Notes under the pieces: model-generated
Seen by the model: the letters and a program-made list of their open reading frames with translations, nothing else
What the model was told of the DNA's origin: nothing
Database searches by the model: none
Position numbers and translations under genes: made by a program
NCBI GenBank assembly: GCA_002840535.1
Contig: PHBH01000032.1
Coordinates: 1-64,000 of the forward strand
Source: Deltaproteobacteria bacterium HGW-Deltaproteobacteria-15
GTDB lineage: Bacteria; Desulfobacterota; DSM-4660; Desulfatiglandales; HGW-15
Length of the DNA: 64,000 nucleotides
Reading direction: 5' to 3'
Shown: in pieces, positions 1-9,457 of the stretch
Numbering within the stretch: position 1 is the first letter of the stretch
How the letters are laid out: every line of letters starts with the position of its first letter

Positions 1-52
1 ACAAGTTGGCACTCTCCAGAACTCTGTGCCCTCAAGCGAAGCGGGCGAGAGA
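1..52. repeat. Right part of a dispersed intergenic repeat, cut by the window edge
   Basis: These 52 bases are repeated exactly at 57638-57689. At the second site they follow directly on a perfect 31-base palindrome (57611-57641), so the copy here has probably lost its left half to the window boundary. The rest of the 142-base leader before trpB holds AT-rich sequence with GTTAA-like words and no other gene or site I recognise. Confidence 0.85.
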
Positions 53-142
53 CGCTCTTTCCTGCGTGAAACAAGCAAATAATTATGTGCTCAGCTCAAT
101 AACGGTTAACGATTTACTGATAACCATTTAAAGAGGCGATGT

Positions 143-1378
143 ATGAGAAACAGAATGCCCGACAAGATGGGCCATTTCGGGATTTTCGGCGGCCGCTATG
201 TGGCCGAGACGCTTATGCCCGCACTGATCGAGCTTGAGACAGCCTACCGATCGGCTATGCGTGACCGGGGATTCAGGAAAAAGCTGAGTCATTATCTTCA
301 CGAATACAGCGGCCGCGCTACCCCGCTCTATTTCGCGGAAAGGCTCACCATGACACTCGGCGGCGCGAAAATCTACCTGAAGCGAGAGGACCTGAACCAC
401 ACGGGCTCCCATAAGATCAACAATACCCTCGGTCAGGCCCTTCTCGCCCTGAGGATGGGGAAGGGGAGGCTTATTGCAGAGACAGGTGCAGGCCAGCACG
501 GTGTTGCCACGGCCACCGTTGCTGCCCTGTTCGGGATGGAATGCCGGGTGTTCATGGGGGAGGAAGACATGGCCCGCCAGGCGCCCAATGTATTCCGAAT
601 GAGAATCCTCGGCGCCGAAATCGTTCCGGTTTCATCCGGCCGGTCAACCCTCAAGGATGCCATGAACGAAGCCATGCGCCACTGGGTGGCGAGGGTCAGA
701 GATACCTACTATGTGATCGGCTCCACGGCAGGCCCTCATCCTTATCCCATGATGGTTCGCGATTTTCAAAGTGTGATCGGAAGGGAGACGAAAAGGCAGA
801 TCCTGAAAACAGAAGGCCGGCTGCCGGATGCGATAGTGGCTTGTGTCGGAGGGGGCAGCAACGCTATGGGCATGTTTGGCCCATTCAGAGACCAAAAGGA
901 AGTGGGACTTTACGGGGTGGAGGCCGGAGGCAAGTCCATCTCTTCAGGCTTTCACGGGGCGAGCATCTCCGCAGGACGTGTCGGCGTGCTCCATGGAAAC
1001 AAGACCTATATCCTCCAGGATGGAAATGGACAGGTGAGGGAGGCTTATTCCGTGGCCGCCGGGCTGGATTATCCGGGCGTGGGGCCCGAGCACAGCTATT
1101 TTCATTCGACCGGCAGGGCCGAGTATGTTGTCGTCACCGACGATGAGGCAAGGGCGGCGTTTCTTGATCTCAGCAGGCTGGAGGGGATCATTCCGGCCAT
1201 GGAAAGCGCTCACGCAGTGGCCTTCGCAATGAAGCTTGCCCGCAAGCTGGAAAGGGACAGGATCATCGTCGTCAATCTATCGGGCAGAGGGGATAAGGAT
1301 GCTGCAATTATCGAACAGGAAGGAAAAGATCATGGGGCGAATCGGAGAGAAGTTCAAAACGCTGAAAGAAAGGCGTGA
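143..1378 (+). CDS. trpB: Tryptophan synthase beta chain
   Basis: Makes L-tryptophan from indole and serine as the PLP-dependent beta subunit of the cytoplasmic TrpA2B2 complex. The 411-residue length fits the family. The PLP lysine is K91 in HTGSHKINN, the conserved glutamate E113 lies in the AETGAGQHG segment, and the glycine-rich phosphate loop GGGSNAMG is present. The start is an ATG behind AGAGGCG. The 3' end overlaps trpA by 47 bases, which implies co-translation. No other trp gene is visible; any upstream partners would lie left of the window. Confidence 0.98.
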   Translation: MRNRMPDKMGHFGIFGGRYVAETLMPALIELETAYRSAMRDRGFRKKLSHYLHEYSGRATPLYFAERLTMTLGGAKIYLKREDLNHTGSHKINNTLGQALLALRMGKGRLIAETGAGQHGVATATVAALFGMECRVFMGEEDMARQAPNVFRMRILGAEIVPVSSGRSTLKDAMNEAMRHWVARVRDTYYVIGSTAGPHPYPMMVRDFQSVIGRETKRQILKTEGRLPDAIVACVGGGSNAMGMFGPFRDQKEVGLYGVEAGGKSISSGFHGASISAGRVGVLHGNKTYILQDGNGQVREAYSVAAGLDYPGVGPEHSYFHSTGRAEYVVVTDDEARAAFLDLSRLEGIIPAMESAHAVAFAMKLARKLERDRIIVVNLSGRGDKDAAIIEQEGKDHGANRREVQNAERKA

Positions 1379-2138
1379 GAGGGCGCTTATTACGTTTGTG
1401 AGCGCAGGCGACCCGGATACGGCAAGAACAAGGGATATCATCCTGGCCCTGGAGCAAGCCGGCGCGGATGTCGTGGAACTCGGCGTCCCCTTCTCGGACG
1501 CTACGGCGGACGGACCTGTGATTCAGGCGTCTTCCACAAGGGCGCTGAGGGCTGGAACATCGCTCGAAAAGACCATCGCCATCGTATCGGAAGTAAGACG
1601 AACCTCTGAAATCCCCCTCGTACTTTTCGGATACTACAATCCAATCCACGCCTATGGCCCGGCGAAATTCGCGAAGGACTCCGCGTCGGCAGGAGCGGAC
1701 GGCGTGCTGGTTGTCGACCTGCCCTTTGAGGAGTCGCGGGAACTGAGGCAATTCACAGATCCTGCCGGGCTCGATTTCATTCCCCTTGTCGCGCCTACCA
1801 CGGGGGCCGAGCGGGCCCGGAGGATTCTTCATGATGGTTGCGGTTTCCTCTACTTCATTTCCGTTACAGGAGTGACAGGGACCGCAAAGGGTTCTCCCCT
1901 CGAAATAAAAAGGGACATAGAGCAACTGAGAAAGATCTCCGGACTCCCTGTCGCGGTGGGATTCGGCATAACGACCCCTGCAGAGGCCGCTGAAATCGCG
2001 CAGCATGCAGACGGCATTGTCGTAGGAAGCGCCCTGGTCCGGTTGATTCATCAACACAGGGAAAACGGCAATCTCGAAGCCGTGGTGACATCGTTTGTAG
2101 GTGATTTGAAAAGAGCGCTTGGATCGGGGAACCGGTAG
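1332..2138 (+). CDS. trpA: Tryptophan synthase alpha chain
   Basis: Cleaves indole-3-glycerol phosphate to indole, which is channelled to TrpB. The start is the ATG at 1332, preceded by AGGAAGGAAAAG; the reading frame is open further upstream, but that stretch lies inside trpB. This gives 268 residues. The catalytic pair falls at E49 and D60, the same numbers as in the Salmonella enzyme, within [14 protein letters not shown]. The phosphate-binding GFGI and VVGSALV segments near the C-terminus are intact. It is the last recognisable gene of the trp unit and is followed by a repeat-filled gap. Confidence 0.97.
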   Translation: MGRIGEKFKTLKERRERALITFVSAGDPDTARTRDIILALEQAGADVVELGVPFSDATADGPVIQASSTRALRAGTSLEKTIAIVSEVRRTSEIPLVLFGYYNPIHAYGPAKFAKDSASAGADGVLVVDLPFEESRELRQFTDPAGLDFIPLVAPTTGAERARRILHDGCGFLYFISVTGVTGTAKGSPLEIKRDIEQLRKISGLPVAVGFGITTPAEAAEIAQHADGIVVGSALVRLIHQHRENGNLEAVVTSFVGDLKRALGSGNR

Positions 2139-2240
2139 AACCGAGGGAAGAGGGACGACCGCTTCGCTAGGACGAAGGACGACAAAGAACGGAAGACAAG
2201 AAAGTGCTGAACCGCCAAGACGCAAAGTTCGCCAAGGAAG
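2139..2240. repeat. Left member of an inverted repeat pair flanking the MFS gene
   Basis: A block with GGACGA-type words (2141-2182) followed by the TGAACCGCCAAGACGCAAAG arm (2208-2227) recurs in inverted orientation at 3667-3742, on the far side of the MFS transporter. Both blocks are degenerate but keep the same order of words. Confidence 0.7.
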
Positions 2241-2332
2241 ATATTTGTTTTTTCATCTGCGGAGAAGCCTCCGCCGTTGAAAAACCAAATGCTTTGCTCT
2301 TCTTCGCGTTCTTCGCGCCTTTGCGGTTCAAT
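2208..2332. repeat. Nested palindromic intergenic element, copy 1
   Basis: Outer arms are TGAACCGCCAAGACGCAAAG near 2208 and the inverted CGCCTTTGCGGTTCAA near 2317-2332. Inside lies a hairpin, about 2248-2284, that begins with a T-run plus CA, has the stem GCGGAG/CTCCGC, and ends TTGAAAAA. The same layout with other inner stems is seen at 8652-8770, 38873-38970 and 40271-40367. Confidence 0.7.
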
Positions 2333-2427
2333 AAATTTTCTCTGGACGCTAGACGGTTGCGGACGCCGGTGGATTGGAGTATGCATACGGCCGGGATATT
2401 CGTCCACATGCCCAGAGGAAAGTGATT

Positions 2428-3621
2428 TTGGGGAATCAGCCTTTGCCCATGCAACCGCATGCCGACCCCGACGTTCCCGGCAGAAGAAGACTGAGTCTTG
2501 TGCTCTGTGCCTTTCTGCACGGGTTGAACCATGCCCTCCAGCTTATCCTTCCTCCCCTGTATGTTTCAATAGGCGCTGATCTAGGGATTGAAGGGCTCAG
2601 CCCGGTGATGCTTCTTGGGACCATCTATTTTGTGGTGTACGCTGTCGTGGGGCTGCCTTACGGAATCCTCGCCGACCGGTTCAGCAAGAAGAGGATGCTG
2701 GTGCTGGGGGCACTTGTCAACAGCATGGCGTTTATCATGGTTGCTTACAGCCGCTCCTATGGCATACTTGTCGCCGCCATGGTGCTGGGGGGTTTAGGCG
2801 GGGGGACCTATCACCCGGTTGGAAACGCACTTATCTCAAACCTGTTCAAGGATATGGTGGGCCGCGCCTTCGGCATTGCCGGAATAGGCGCCAGCTTCGG
2901 ACTTTTCTTCGGCCCCTTTGCAAGCGGTTTCCTGGGGGAGCACTATGGCTGGCGCGCAAGCTGCATGGCATTCGCCCTCTTCGGGATAGCAGTGACCGCG
3001 GCATTCGCCCTTGTCATGCCGGACGACAGGAGGGAGGTTTCAACGGAGAAGTATGAAAGCGGCCAACGCCGCGCCCTCCTCGTCGCAATCCTTCCCGTGA
3101 TCATGGTCTTCGGAGTTCGGGACTTTTGCCTCTGGGGCATGACTTACCTCACTCCTGCCATGGCCCAGACGACCATCGGTTTCTCGGTGGAAACAGCGGG
3201 TCTGCTCATCGGCCTGATGAGCCTGACGGGTGTGGTCTCCCAGCCGCTGGCAGGGACGATGTCCGACCGTTTCGGACGGCGAAAGGTGATCGTTTTCTCC
3301 TTGGCAGCGGCGTCCCCTTGTGTCCTGCTCTTTCCTCACGCAGCACAGCTCTCCATCTTCCCTCTTGTCATCGCGGCCGGATTCGCTCTGCTGGCCACTG
3401 TCCCCGTCGTTGATGCCGCTGCTGCAGAGATCGTGCCCCCTTCCATGAGAGGACGGCTATTCGGGATGATGATGACACTGGGGATTCTCCTGGGAGCTTT
3501 GAGTCCTTATGCGGTCGGCGTCATCCATGATGTTTCCGGGGGGTATGCCCTGGCCTACCTGGTTTTGGGTATAAGTGCGCTCCTGGGCGCAGGGCTCAGC
3601 CTGCTGGTGTTCTCAAAATAG
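2428..3621 (+). CDS. MFS transporter
   Basis: A twelve-helix major facilitator superfamily protein of about 397 residues in the inner membrane. The MFS loop 2-3 signature appears as GILADRFSKKRML, and a matching loop appears in the second half as GTMSDRFGRRKVI. GGLGGGTYHPVGNALISN resembles the GTYHP motif of fosmidomycin-resistance/Fsr-like carriers, but the substrate cannot be told. The start is uncertain: TTG 2428 has AGAGGA eight bases upstream, while ATG 2449 has only a weak site. The gene stands alone, flanked by inverted repeats on both sides, which suggests a separately acquired or rearranged cassette. Confidence 0.88.
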   Translation: MGNQPLPMQPHADPDVPGRRRLSLVLCAFLHGLNHALQLILPPLYVSIGADLGIEGLSPVMLLGTIYFVVYAVVGLPYGILADRFSKKRMLVLGALVNSMAFIMVAYSRSYGILVAAMVLGGLGGGTYHPVGNALISNLFKDMVGRAFGIAGIGASFGLFFGPFASGFLGEHYGWRASCMAFALFGIAVTAAFALVMPDDRREVSTEKYESGQRRALLVAILPVIMVFGVRDFCLWGMTYLTPAMAQTTIGFSVETAGLLIGLMSLTGVVSQPLAGTMSDRFGRRKVIVFSLAAASPCVLLFPHAAQLSIFPLVIAAGFALLATVPVVDAAAAEIVPPSMRGRLFGMMMTLGILLGALSPYAVGVIHDVSGGYALAYLVLGISALLGAGLSLLVFSK

Positions 3622-3630
3622 GCAATAGGA

Positions 3631-3742
3631 AACCGCGAAGGCGCAAAGAACGCGAAGAAAAGCGTGAACTTGGCGTCTTGGCGTTTCAGACCTCTTTTCG
3701 TCCCTCGTCCTAGCGCAGCGGTCGTCCATCGTCCCTCGGTTT
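3631..3742. repeat. Right member of the inverted repeat pair at the MFS gene
   Basis: AACCGCGAAGGCGCAAAGAA at 3631 is followed by an inverted arm CTTGGCGTCTTGGCGTTTCA and then by the inverted counterpart of the GGACGA-rich block seen at 2141-2182. It lies between two convergent genes. Confidence 0.7.
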
Positions 3743-3747
3743 TAAAA

Positions 3748-6700
3748 CTATCCCTTCTTCCCCGGGATCAGCGGCTGGATGAGTCTCCCCGGCAGCTTCA
3801 GGGTCCTCTCCAGTATGCCAAGGAGCCCGGCCCCGACCGCCGAAGGAGAAATCGGGGTTACCGCGGGATCGGAGATGTCACCCCTGACCTTCACAGGGAT
3901 GGCGATGAAGTTTTCTCCCAGTATATTGCCGAGAATGGGTATGTTCTCGAGGATCGTGTCTACCGTCTTCAGCGGAGTGACGAGCACCGTGACGTCCATC
4001 TTTTTTGTAGAAAGATCGATGGCGCCTTCGAACGCAAGCCCCATGGATTTGCCGTCGATCAATGCCTCTTCCAGGTGGACTACCCCGTTCCGGATCTTTC
4101 CGGTGAATCGGGCGGACTTGTAACCGAATCCCTCTCCTGCCAGATCAGGCACCCTCCCTTTGAAAATCTCGGTGATGTTGACCACACTGAATATTTTTGC
4201 AAGCAATCCAAACCGGTAAATGCGCCCCTCTCCCGCTTCGATCGCGAACTGTCCTTCCAGGTTGCGCAGCAGGTCTTCGGAATCTCCCCTGGCAGCGATC
4301 TCCCCCGTAAAGTCGAACCGGCCGCTCACGAGTTTGGTATCGAGAAAACAGGAGAGGGTCTGCGTCAATTCCTTGTCTCTTGCCTTTGCTTCAGCCTCCA
4401 ATTCCATGGGCTCTGGGGAAACCTTCACGGTGGCATCGGCGGCAATTCCGCACAAGCGTCCCTCCGTGATCTTCACCTCCACCCTCTTGTCCTTGAAATT
4501 CAAGTCAAAGGCAAAGGGCTCCCACCGCAATTCCCCGTATTCGAAGTAGGCCGCCTTCACATGAACCGTTCCATGGACCGGCACTGCTCCGAGGATTCCT
4601 TTTTCCTCAGGCGGTTGCCGGCCGTCTTTCTTCCGGATCTCTTCCTTTTTCTTTTGCTGTTCAATGATCCGCTCCACCTTTTCCCACCTGAATCCTTCTG
4701 AGGAGACGGTCAGGTCCACCTGGACTCCCTTTTGTGCAAACCCGATTGTTCCCTGGATTGCCGCCTCTGTTCCCCTCCACGCGAGTTCGGCTTTTTCCAC
4801 CTGGACATTGTCGTCTGATGCCTTCAAGGAGACACTGTTCACAAGAACAGGACTGCTCAGATCTCCCTGATAAGCAAAATCCCCTGCCTGGATGTCCCCC
4901 TTCACCCTGGACTGCTCCGGACGATTCTTCACAATGCGCGCTGTGAAATCTCCTCGGATCCAGCCGGTGAGATAGGGGTTTTCCTCCATAATCTGTTTCA
5001 TGGTCTCCTCGGATAGGAGCCCCTTGAACTGGAGATCGATCTCCTTCTCTCGCAGGTTCATACTTATGGCGGCGCCGCCATCGGGTCCATCGATCAGAAG
5101 TTCCTTGATCAGGAGGTCTCCTCCTTGGGGCCCCAGCGAGAGATTCACGGCAATTGGAGGGCCGTTTGCCACCGTGAAGTTGCCCTGGAGCGATGTCTCT
5201 TTTCCCTCACCCCAGACAAGAACCGCCTGCGATATGGCTATTGGGGCTCTGACTTGAACTTCAGGAGGCAGATCCATGGCGGCAGAAATCCATTCCTTTG
5301 CCTGCGGGCCGATCGTACCTTCGAAATTCAGGCTCACCCGGGGAGAGCCTTGCATGTATTCCTTAACTACGCCCGACAGGCTCAACGCGGCATCCAAGAG
5401 GGCCGTCTGCGTCTGTTCGAACTCGATCTGGTTCGGGTTCCCGCTGAAAACGGCCTTGTCCACTTTGAGAATGGCAGGTAGCCGTGGGGATTCGACAAGG
5501 AGACCCTCTGCCTCTCCCTTGCCCTGGAACACCCATTCCTTCGGGTTCTTCAGTGGACCCTTTAGCTCAAAGGCGGAAAGAGTGACTTGCCCCTTCAAGG
5601 AGTCAAGCTCCTTCAGAGCCGGGATCTGTCCAAGGGGGGTAACCCAAGGATAGAGCTCTCCCAGATTCAGGACGGCCTTATCTGATGCGACCTCCAGACG
5701 CGCCGTTTCACCCCAATCGACCCGGCCGGCCGCCTGTGTAACCTGGGTGTTACTCATCCTTCCGGCCAGATCGCTCCAGGATATCTGATTCCCCCCATAC
5801 GTAAACCGTCCCCTTGAGATCTCCACGGGATAGGGAACTCGTTCGTATTCCCCTTTTAGATTCATGTCGCGGATTTCGATCTCAGGCCGGAGGGAATCCA
5901 TACGCTCCCCCAGTGTAAGCCTTCCCTGGGCCGACCCCTCCAGGTGTTTGATCCTTTTTATCTCTGCGATAAAGGCATCGTCCTTCACAAGTTCGCGGAG
6001 GATAGGCAGGCCCTGGGCCAGATCAGCCACGAAGTCCATGTTGAGTCGGAAATGAGGATTCTCTCCCTGTATACCTATGGCAAAATCCCCGTTGCTTGCC
6101 TGGCTGTTTCCCATTCTTGCGCTGAGCTCCTGTCCCTTGAACATGCCATGTGAGAGAGACAGCTTCCCGGTTACTCCGTTCAAATCCAGTCGGACCTCAG
6201 GCACGTTGACTCCCATTTTGCTGACCGTAGCCTGGATATCCATGTTTTCCGGTTCAGCCAGTTCTTCCCACGATTTGCCCCTGGATGTGATCACAGCATG
6301 GTCGATGACTCCGCCCTGCACGGTGTCGAAGGCCCTTTTCACTATTTGAAGGTCTCCGGCCAGGGAGAGGGACAGGTCACGAACCGCATTCACATTCACT
6401 TCTTCTGCAGAAATCTCCGCAAGGATGCCGGGTGCGCCCCGGTCCATGAGAAACCGGCCGGACAGCTTCATCCGTGGATTGCCCATCTCCAGCTCGGTGA
6501 CGGTGAAGCTCATCTGCCGCTCTGCGAAATGGTACTGTCCTGTAAGCTTTTCTATCCGGGCGGGTGCGATACTGTCGCCCCGGCGAAGGGTCAGTTTCGG
6601 CGCAGAGGCTTCCACATCTCCTTCGATATTCGGATACTCTTTCATTCGGAAACGCACCGTGGCGTCTATGCGAGAATCCCCAAGGCCTGTATTGGACTGT

Positions 6701-7416
6701 GGTGCAAAAGCGCTCATGATGAGATGAGGTTGAAGCTGTTTTACCTCCAGTCTTCCGTCCCCCTTCATGCTGCCCGTATCCATCTTCGCGGCGAAGCGGA
6801 AGCTATCCCATATGTCGGACGCGGAACGAATATCGATTTCGAGTTTATCGGGAGGCAGTTCAACCTGTCCGTTCAAGTCACTGAACACGATGAGCGGTTC
6901 CTCGCCCCGGGTGAGGCTCAGCCTGCCGTTTTCTATGAGAACCTCCAGATCAGGCCGCATATTCCTGAGTTGTGACAAGGCACCAAAGGCGGCTCCGGCG
7001 AGGGTTTCGATGGACAATGGTTCCGCCTTTTCTTCCTCGGGCCGGGCCGTCATCTCAGGAACACCCATGCGAAAATCGGGCCTCCTCACCTCCACACTGC
7101 CGATTTCGATCCGGCCGATGAAAATGGGAAGAATCCTCAGATAAGCGGTGGCGGATTCGGCCACCCCCACCGCATCATGTTCCGGAACCGAAATGCTGAT
7201 GTTGGATAGTTTACCCCTTGGAGGAAAAAAGGAGATCCGGAGTGACTCAAAATCGACAGTTCCCTCAACGTGCTCGTCCAATGTCCTTTGCAGCTTGGCG
7301 CGGATCTCCTGCTCATCGACGAACAGAGGCACCAGCAGCGAAAAGAGCACGGCAAGGATGAGAAGACCGCCGAACCCGGCACCTGTCCACAAGGCGATTT
7401 TTCTGCTTCTTGTCAT
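3748..7416 (-). CDS. AsmA-like envelope protein
   Basis: A 1222-residue protein with one N-terminal membrane anchor (about residues 5-30) followed by a long, mostly beta-stranded periplasmic region, as in the AsmA/TamB-like proteins that are implicated in phospholipid transport and outer-membrane homeostasis. The first 200 residues carry the AsmA pattern: FVDEQEIRAKLQRTLDEHV, then a segment naming successive beta strands. The C-terminal part (GEFAIEAGEGRIYRFGLL-like, then the VTVLVTPLKTVD region) matches the AsmA_2 type end. The start is the ATG at 7416, with GGAG seven bases upstream; a TTG lies four codons earlier. It is monocistronic as far as can be seen. Confidence 0.85.
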   Translation of the reverse strand: MTRSRKIALWTGAGFGGLLILAVLFSLLVPLFVDEQEIRAKLQRTLDEHVEGTVDFESLRISFFPPRGKLSNISISVPEHDAVGVAESATAYLRILPIFIGRIEIGSVEVRRPDFRMGVPEMTARPEEEKAEPLSIETLAGAAFGALSQLRNMRPDLEVLIENGRLSLTRGEEPLIVFSDLNGQVELPPDKLEIDIRSASDIWDSFRFAAKMDTGSMKGDGRLEVKQLQPHLIMSAFAPQSNTGLGDSRIDATVRFRMKEYPNIEGDVEASAPKLTLRRGDSIAPARIEKLTGQYHFAERQMSFTVTELEMGNPRMKLSGRFLMDRGAPGILAEISAEEVNVNAVRDLSLSLAGDLQIVKRAFDTVQGGVIDHAVITSRGKSWEELAEPENMDIQATVSKMGVNVPEVRLDLNGVTGKLSLSHGMFKGQELSARMGNSQASNGDFAIGIQGENPHFRLNMDFVADLAQGLPILRELVKDDAFIAEIKRIKHLEGSAQGRLTLGERMDSLRPEIEIRDMNLKGEYERVPYPVEISRGRFTYGGNQISWSDLAGRMSNTQVTQAAGRVDWGETARLEVASDKAVLNLGELYPWVTPLGQIPALKELDSLKGQVTLSAFELKGPLKNPKEWVFQGKGEAEGLLVESPRLPAILKVDKAVFSGNPNQIEFEQTQTALLDAALSLSGVVKEYMQGSPRVSLNFEGTIGPQAKEWISAAMDLPPEVQVRAPIAISQAVLVWGEGKETSLQGNFTVANGPPIAVNLSLGPQGGDLLIKELLIDGPDGGAAISMNLREKEIDLQFKGLLSEETMKQIMEENPYLTGWIRGDFTARIVKNRPEQSRVKGDIQAGDFAYQGDLSSPVLVNSVSLKASDDNVQVEKAELAWRGTEAAIQGTIGFAQKGVQVDLTVSSEGFRWEKVERIIEQQKKKEEIRKKDGRQPPEEKGILGAVPVHGTVHVKAAYFEYGELRWEPFAFDLNFKDKRVEVKITEGRLCGIAADATVKVSPEPMELEAEAKARDKELTQTLSCFLDTKLVSGRFDFTGEIAARGDSEDLLRNLEGQFAIEAGEGRIYRFGLLAKIFSVVNITEIFKGRVPDLAGEGFGYKSARFTGKIRNGVVHLEEALIDGKSMGLAFEGAIDLSTKKMDVTVLVTPLKTVDTILENIPILGNILGENFIAIPVKVRGDISDPAVTPISPSAVGAGLLGILERTLKLPGRLIQPLIPGKKG

Positions 7417-7806
7417 GAGTTTCTCCAAAACTCTGCTCCGGGGGCAAGTGCTTTCCTTTTACAGGGACCCCCGGGCACGTCGATCAAAACGACCGGATTC
7501 CAGAACTGCGGTGAAGAAGAAATCGGAACAACCGGGGGCGAAAAGACGAGAGACAGGGAATGACCGTTTCAATCTCTGAATACAGGAAATATGAACATGA
7601 TAGTCCATTTTGCAAGAGGAGCGTGAAAGGGGGTTCAAGTGCGGAAACGCGCATTCAAATGATAGATGATCAATGAAACGGAAAAAATGACTAATGAGCA
7701 GCCTTGGCCTCCGGTGCTTGCCAATACGCCCGCGAATGTAATAGGGTGTCTCAAACTCGGCTGAATCGGATCAGCACATCCGGTCGGCTCGATGGGGGAG
7801 ACGGGC
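7417..7806. other. Gene-free stretch between divergent genes
   Basis: The 390 bases separate the AsmA-like gene (minus) from the hydrolase gene (plus) and must carry both promoters. No convincing hairpin, repeat, RNA or small gene was found here. Confidence 0.5.
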
Positions 7807-8613
7807 ATGCCATTTGTGAAATTGATGAAACACAACATCTATTATGAAGATCACGGTGAGGGAGAGACCATGATCCTCCTTCATCATGGGTTTGGCTGCA
7901 CCGAGATGTGGTCCGAAATCTATCCTTCCCTGGTTCAAGCGGGATATCGGGTGATCCTTTATGACCGGCGGGGATTCGGTCGGTCTGAGAGGGGAGATGA
8001 TTTTATGGAGTTCTACACGAGCGACGGGTTTCGTCCTGCAGCCGTGGAGGAACTAGAGAATTTCAAAAGAGAACTCGGCATTGGAAAATGCCACCTGATC
8101 GGCCAATGTGAAGGAGGTGTTGTCGCCATAGATTATGCTGCGAAATGGCCCGACCAGGTCACTTCCATCACCATCTCAAGCACCCAATGCTACAGCGAAG
8201 TCCCTGTGGAGGAGCTGAACCGCCAAAAGTTCTACAAAGCATTTCACGAACTCGATCCCAATCTGCAACGGAAGTACACGGAGTGGCATGGAAAGGATGT
8301 GGAAGCGGCTTTCAACCAATTTCGCACCTACGGCGGGGAATACGGCAGGGACTTCTTCGATATCCGCCCTGTCCTGCCTCACGTACGATGCCCTGTTCTC
8401 ATCCTCTATCCCGACAGGAGCTTCCTCTTCAGCGTGGAGCAGGCAGTGGCGCTTTACCGCGGCCTGCCATTGGGGGAGTTGATGGTGCTTCCTGACTGCG
8501 TGCACAATACCTATGAGCAGGAACCCGAGGAATACATTCGCGCTGTTTTGAATTTCATGCAGAGACAGAAGAGTCCGCGAAAGAGGCCAGTTCGGCTAAC
8601 ATGTGCGGCGTAA
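7807..8613 (+). CDS. Alpha/beta hydrolase with a Cys nucleophile position
   Basis: A 268-residue alpha/beta-hydrolase fold protein, probably cytoplasmic. The oxyanion segment HHGFG is at residues 26-30, and the nucleophile elbow reads GQCEG with C101 where most family members have serine. Candidate acid and base are in LYPDRS and DCVHNTYEQEP. A cysteine nucleophile is known in dienelactone hydrolases, but the rest of the sequence looks more like general esterase/haloperoxidase-type hydrolases, so the substrate is unknown. Start: ATG 7807 has GGGGGAG at good spacing, unlike the in-frame ATG at 7792. It is followed by a convergent gene and a palindromic repeat. Confidence 0.85.
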   Translation: MPFVKLMKHNIYYEDHGEGETMILLHHGFGCTEMWSEIYPSLVQAGYRVILYDRRGFGRSERGDDFMEFYTSDGFRPAAVEELENFKRELGIGKCHLIGQCEGGVVAIDYAAKWPDQVTSITISSTQCYSEVPVEELNRQKFYKAFHELDPNLQRKYTEWHGKDVEAAFNQFRTYGGEYGRDFFDIRPVLPHVRCPVLILYPDRSFLFSVEQAVALYRGLPLGELMVLPDCVHNTYEQEPEEYIRAVLNFMQRQKSPRKRPVRLTCAA

Positions 8614-8651
8614 AAGGTTTAGGGAATGGATGGGTTTCTCGCAGGGCCAGA

Positions 8652-8770
8652 TTGAACCGCAAAGGCGCAAAGGACGCAAAGAAGAACTCAAAGATTTGTT
8701 CTTTCCCCTGCCGGAGATAAACGGCAGGTGAAAAAACAAATATCTTTACCTTGGCGTCTTGGCGGTTTAA
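8652..8770. repeat. Nested palindromic intergenic element, copy 2
   Basis: Outer arms are TTGAACCGCAAAGGCGCAAA (8652) and the inverted CTTGGCGTCTTGGCGGTTTAA near 8750-8770. The inner hairpin has the stem CCTGCCG (8707-8713) / CGGCAGG (8722-8728), preceded by a T/C-rich run and followed by GTGAAAAAA. It sits between convergent genes and could also help end transcription. Confidence 0.7.
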
Positions 8771-8787
8771 TGCTTTTTCGCAACGCA

Positions 8788-9168
8788 TCATTTCATTCGC
8801 AGTTCCCAATCGAATTCCCGTGACGTGACTTTATCTTCCATTCTCTGAATGCGGCGCTCCAGATTCTCATACCTTCGCTTCAACCGGGTCACAGCCGTTT
8901 TTCTCGAGTGGAGATAGCTATGATAAAAGTCCCGTTCGTCCTCACCTGTTATCGGGAGAACCGGCTCCGGTTTCATCAGCAGGGCTGCGAGGAAATAGAG
9001 TCCCGTCACCGGCCACAACCCGGTCAGGAACAGCAGTATTACCGCAATGGCTCTTGTCCAGAAAACAGAAAAGTCGAAGTACTCCGCAGTGCCTCTGCAT
9101 ACGCCAAGTATTATGCCGTTCCGAGAGCGGTAAAGCCCTCCCCGCAAAATATCGTCGATTTTTTTCAT
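8788..9168 (-). CDS. pspC: Phage shock protein C
   Basis: A 126-residue inner-membrane protein of the phage-shock system. The PspC domain occupies residues 5-65 (LYRSRNGIILGVCRGTAEYF followed by a hydrophobic helix), and the last 50 residues form a charged helix (RRYENLERRIQRMEDKV). In enterobacteria PspB and PspC sense membrane damage and pull PspA off PspF. The ATG overlaps the pspB stop codon as ATGA, so the two are coupled. Confidence 0.93.
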   Translation of the reverse strand: MKKIDDILRGGLYRSRNGIILGVCRGTAEYFDFSVFWTRAIAVILLFLTGLWPVTGLYFLAALLMKPEPVLPITGEDERDFYHSYLHSRKTAVTRLKRRYENLERRIQRMEDKVTSREFDWELRMK

Positions 9169-9407
9169 GGTTTTTTGCCTTTTTGATCGAAGAGAATTGT
9201 TTCCAATGCCTCTAGACGGTTTTCCATGCGCTCCAGACCTTGATGGACTTCCTGGAGGATTCTGGCCTCCTCGCTCTGAAGCCTCTGCCCCTTTCTGGAC
9301 ATATCTCCCTTCAGGATCTTGATCCCCATGAGAATAGTGCTTCCGATCACGACCAGGCCGAGCACGGCCCCCCCGAATACAATCGCAACGATGAGAATGG
9401 GTTCCAT
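9165..9407 (-). CDS. pspB: Phage shock protein B-like
   Basis: An 80-residue protein with one N-terminal membrane helix (residues 4-27) and a cytoplasmic helix with a coiled-coil look (EEARILQEVHQGLERMENRLEALE). Size, topology and position between pspA and pspC fit PspB, although the sequence is divergent. The start is taken as ATG 9407 behind GGAAGG; a GTG lies one codon earlier. Confidence 0.82.
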   Translation of the reverse strand: MEPILIVAIVFGGAVLGLVVIGSTILMGIKILKGDMSRKGQRLQSEEARILQEVHQGLERMENRLEALETILFDQKGKKP

Positions 9408-9457
9408 CACACCTTCCGTTTGAAAGAGTCTAGTCCATGGTTTCTTGCTTCGTACGA

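Noticed and set aside
1308..2225. 305-codon open frame opposite trpA
   Set aside because: It is antisense to trpA across its whole length and reads into the repeat; no homology seen.
2139..3742. Insertion sequence carrying the MFS gene
   Set aside because: No transposase, no target duplication visible, and the flanking repeats are of an intergenic type found elsewhere in the window.
3664..4701. 345-codon open frame opposite the AsmA-like gene
   Set aside because: It starts in an intergenic repeat and runs antisense to a gene with clear family features; the composition is that of a shadow.
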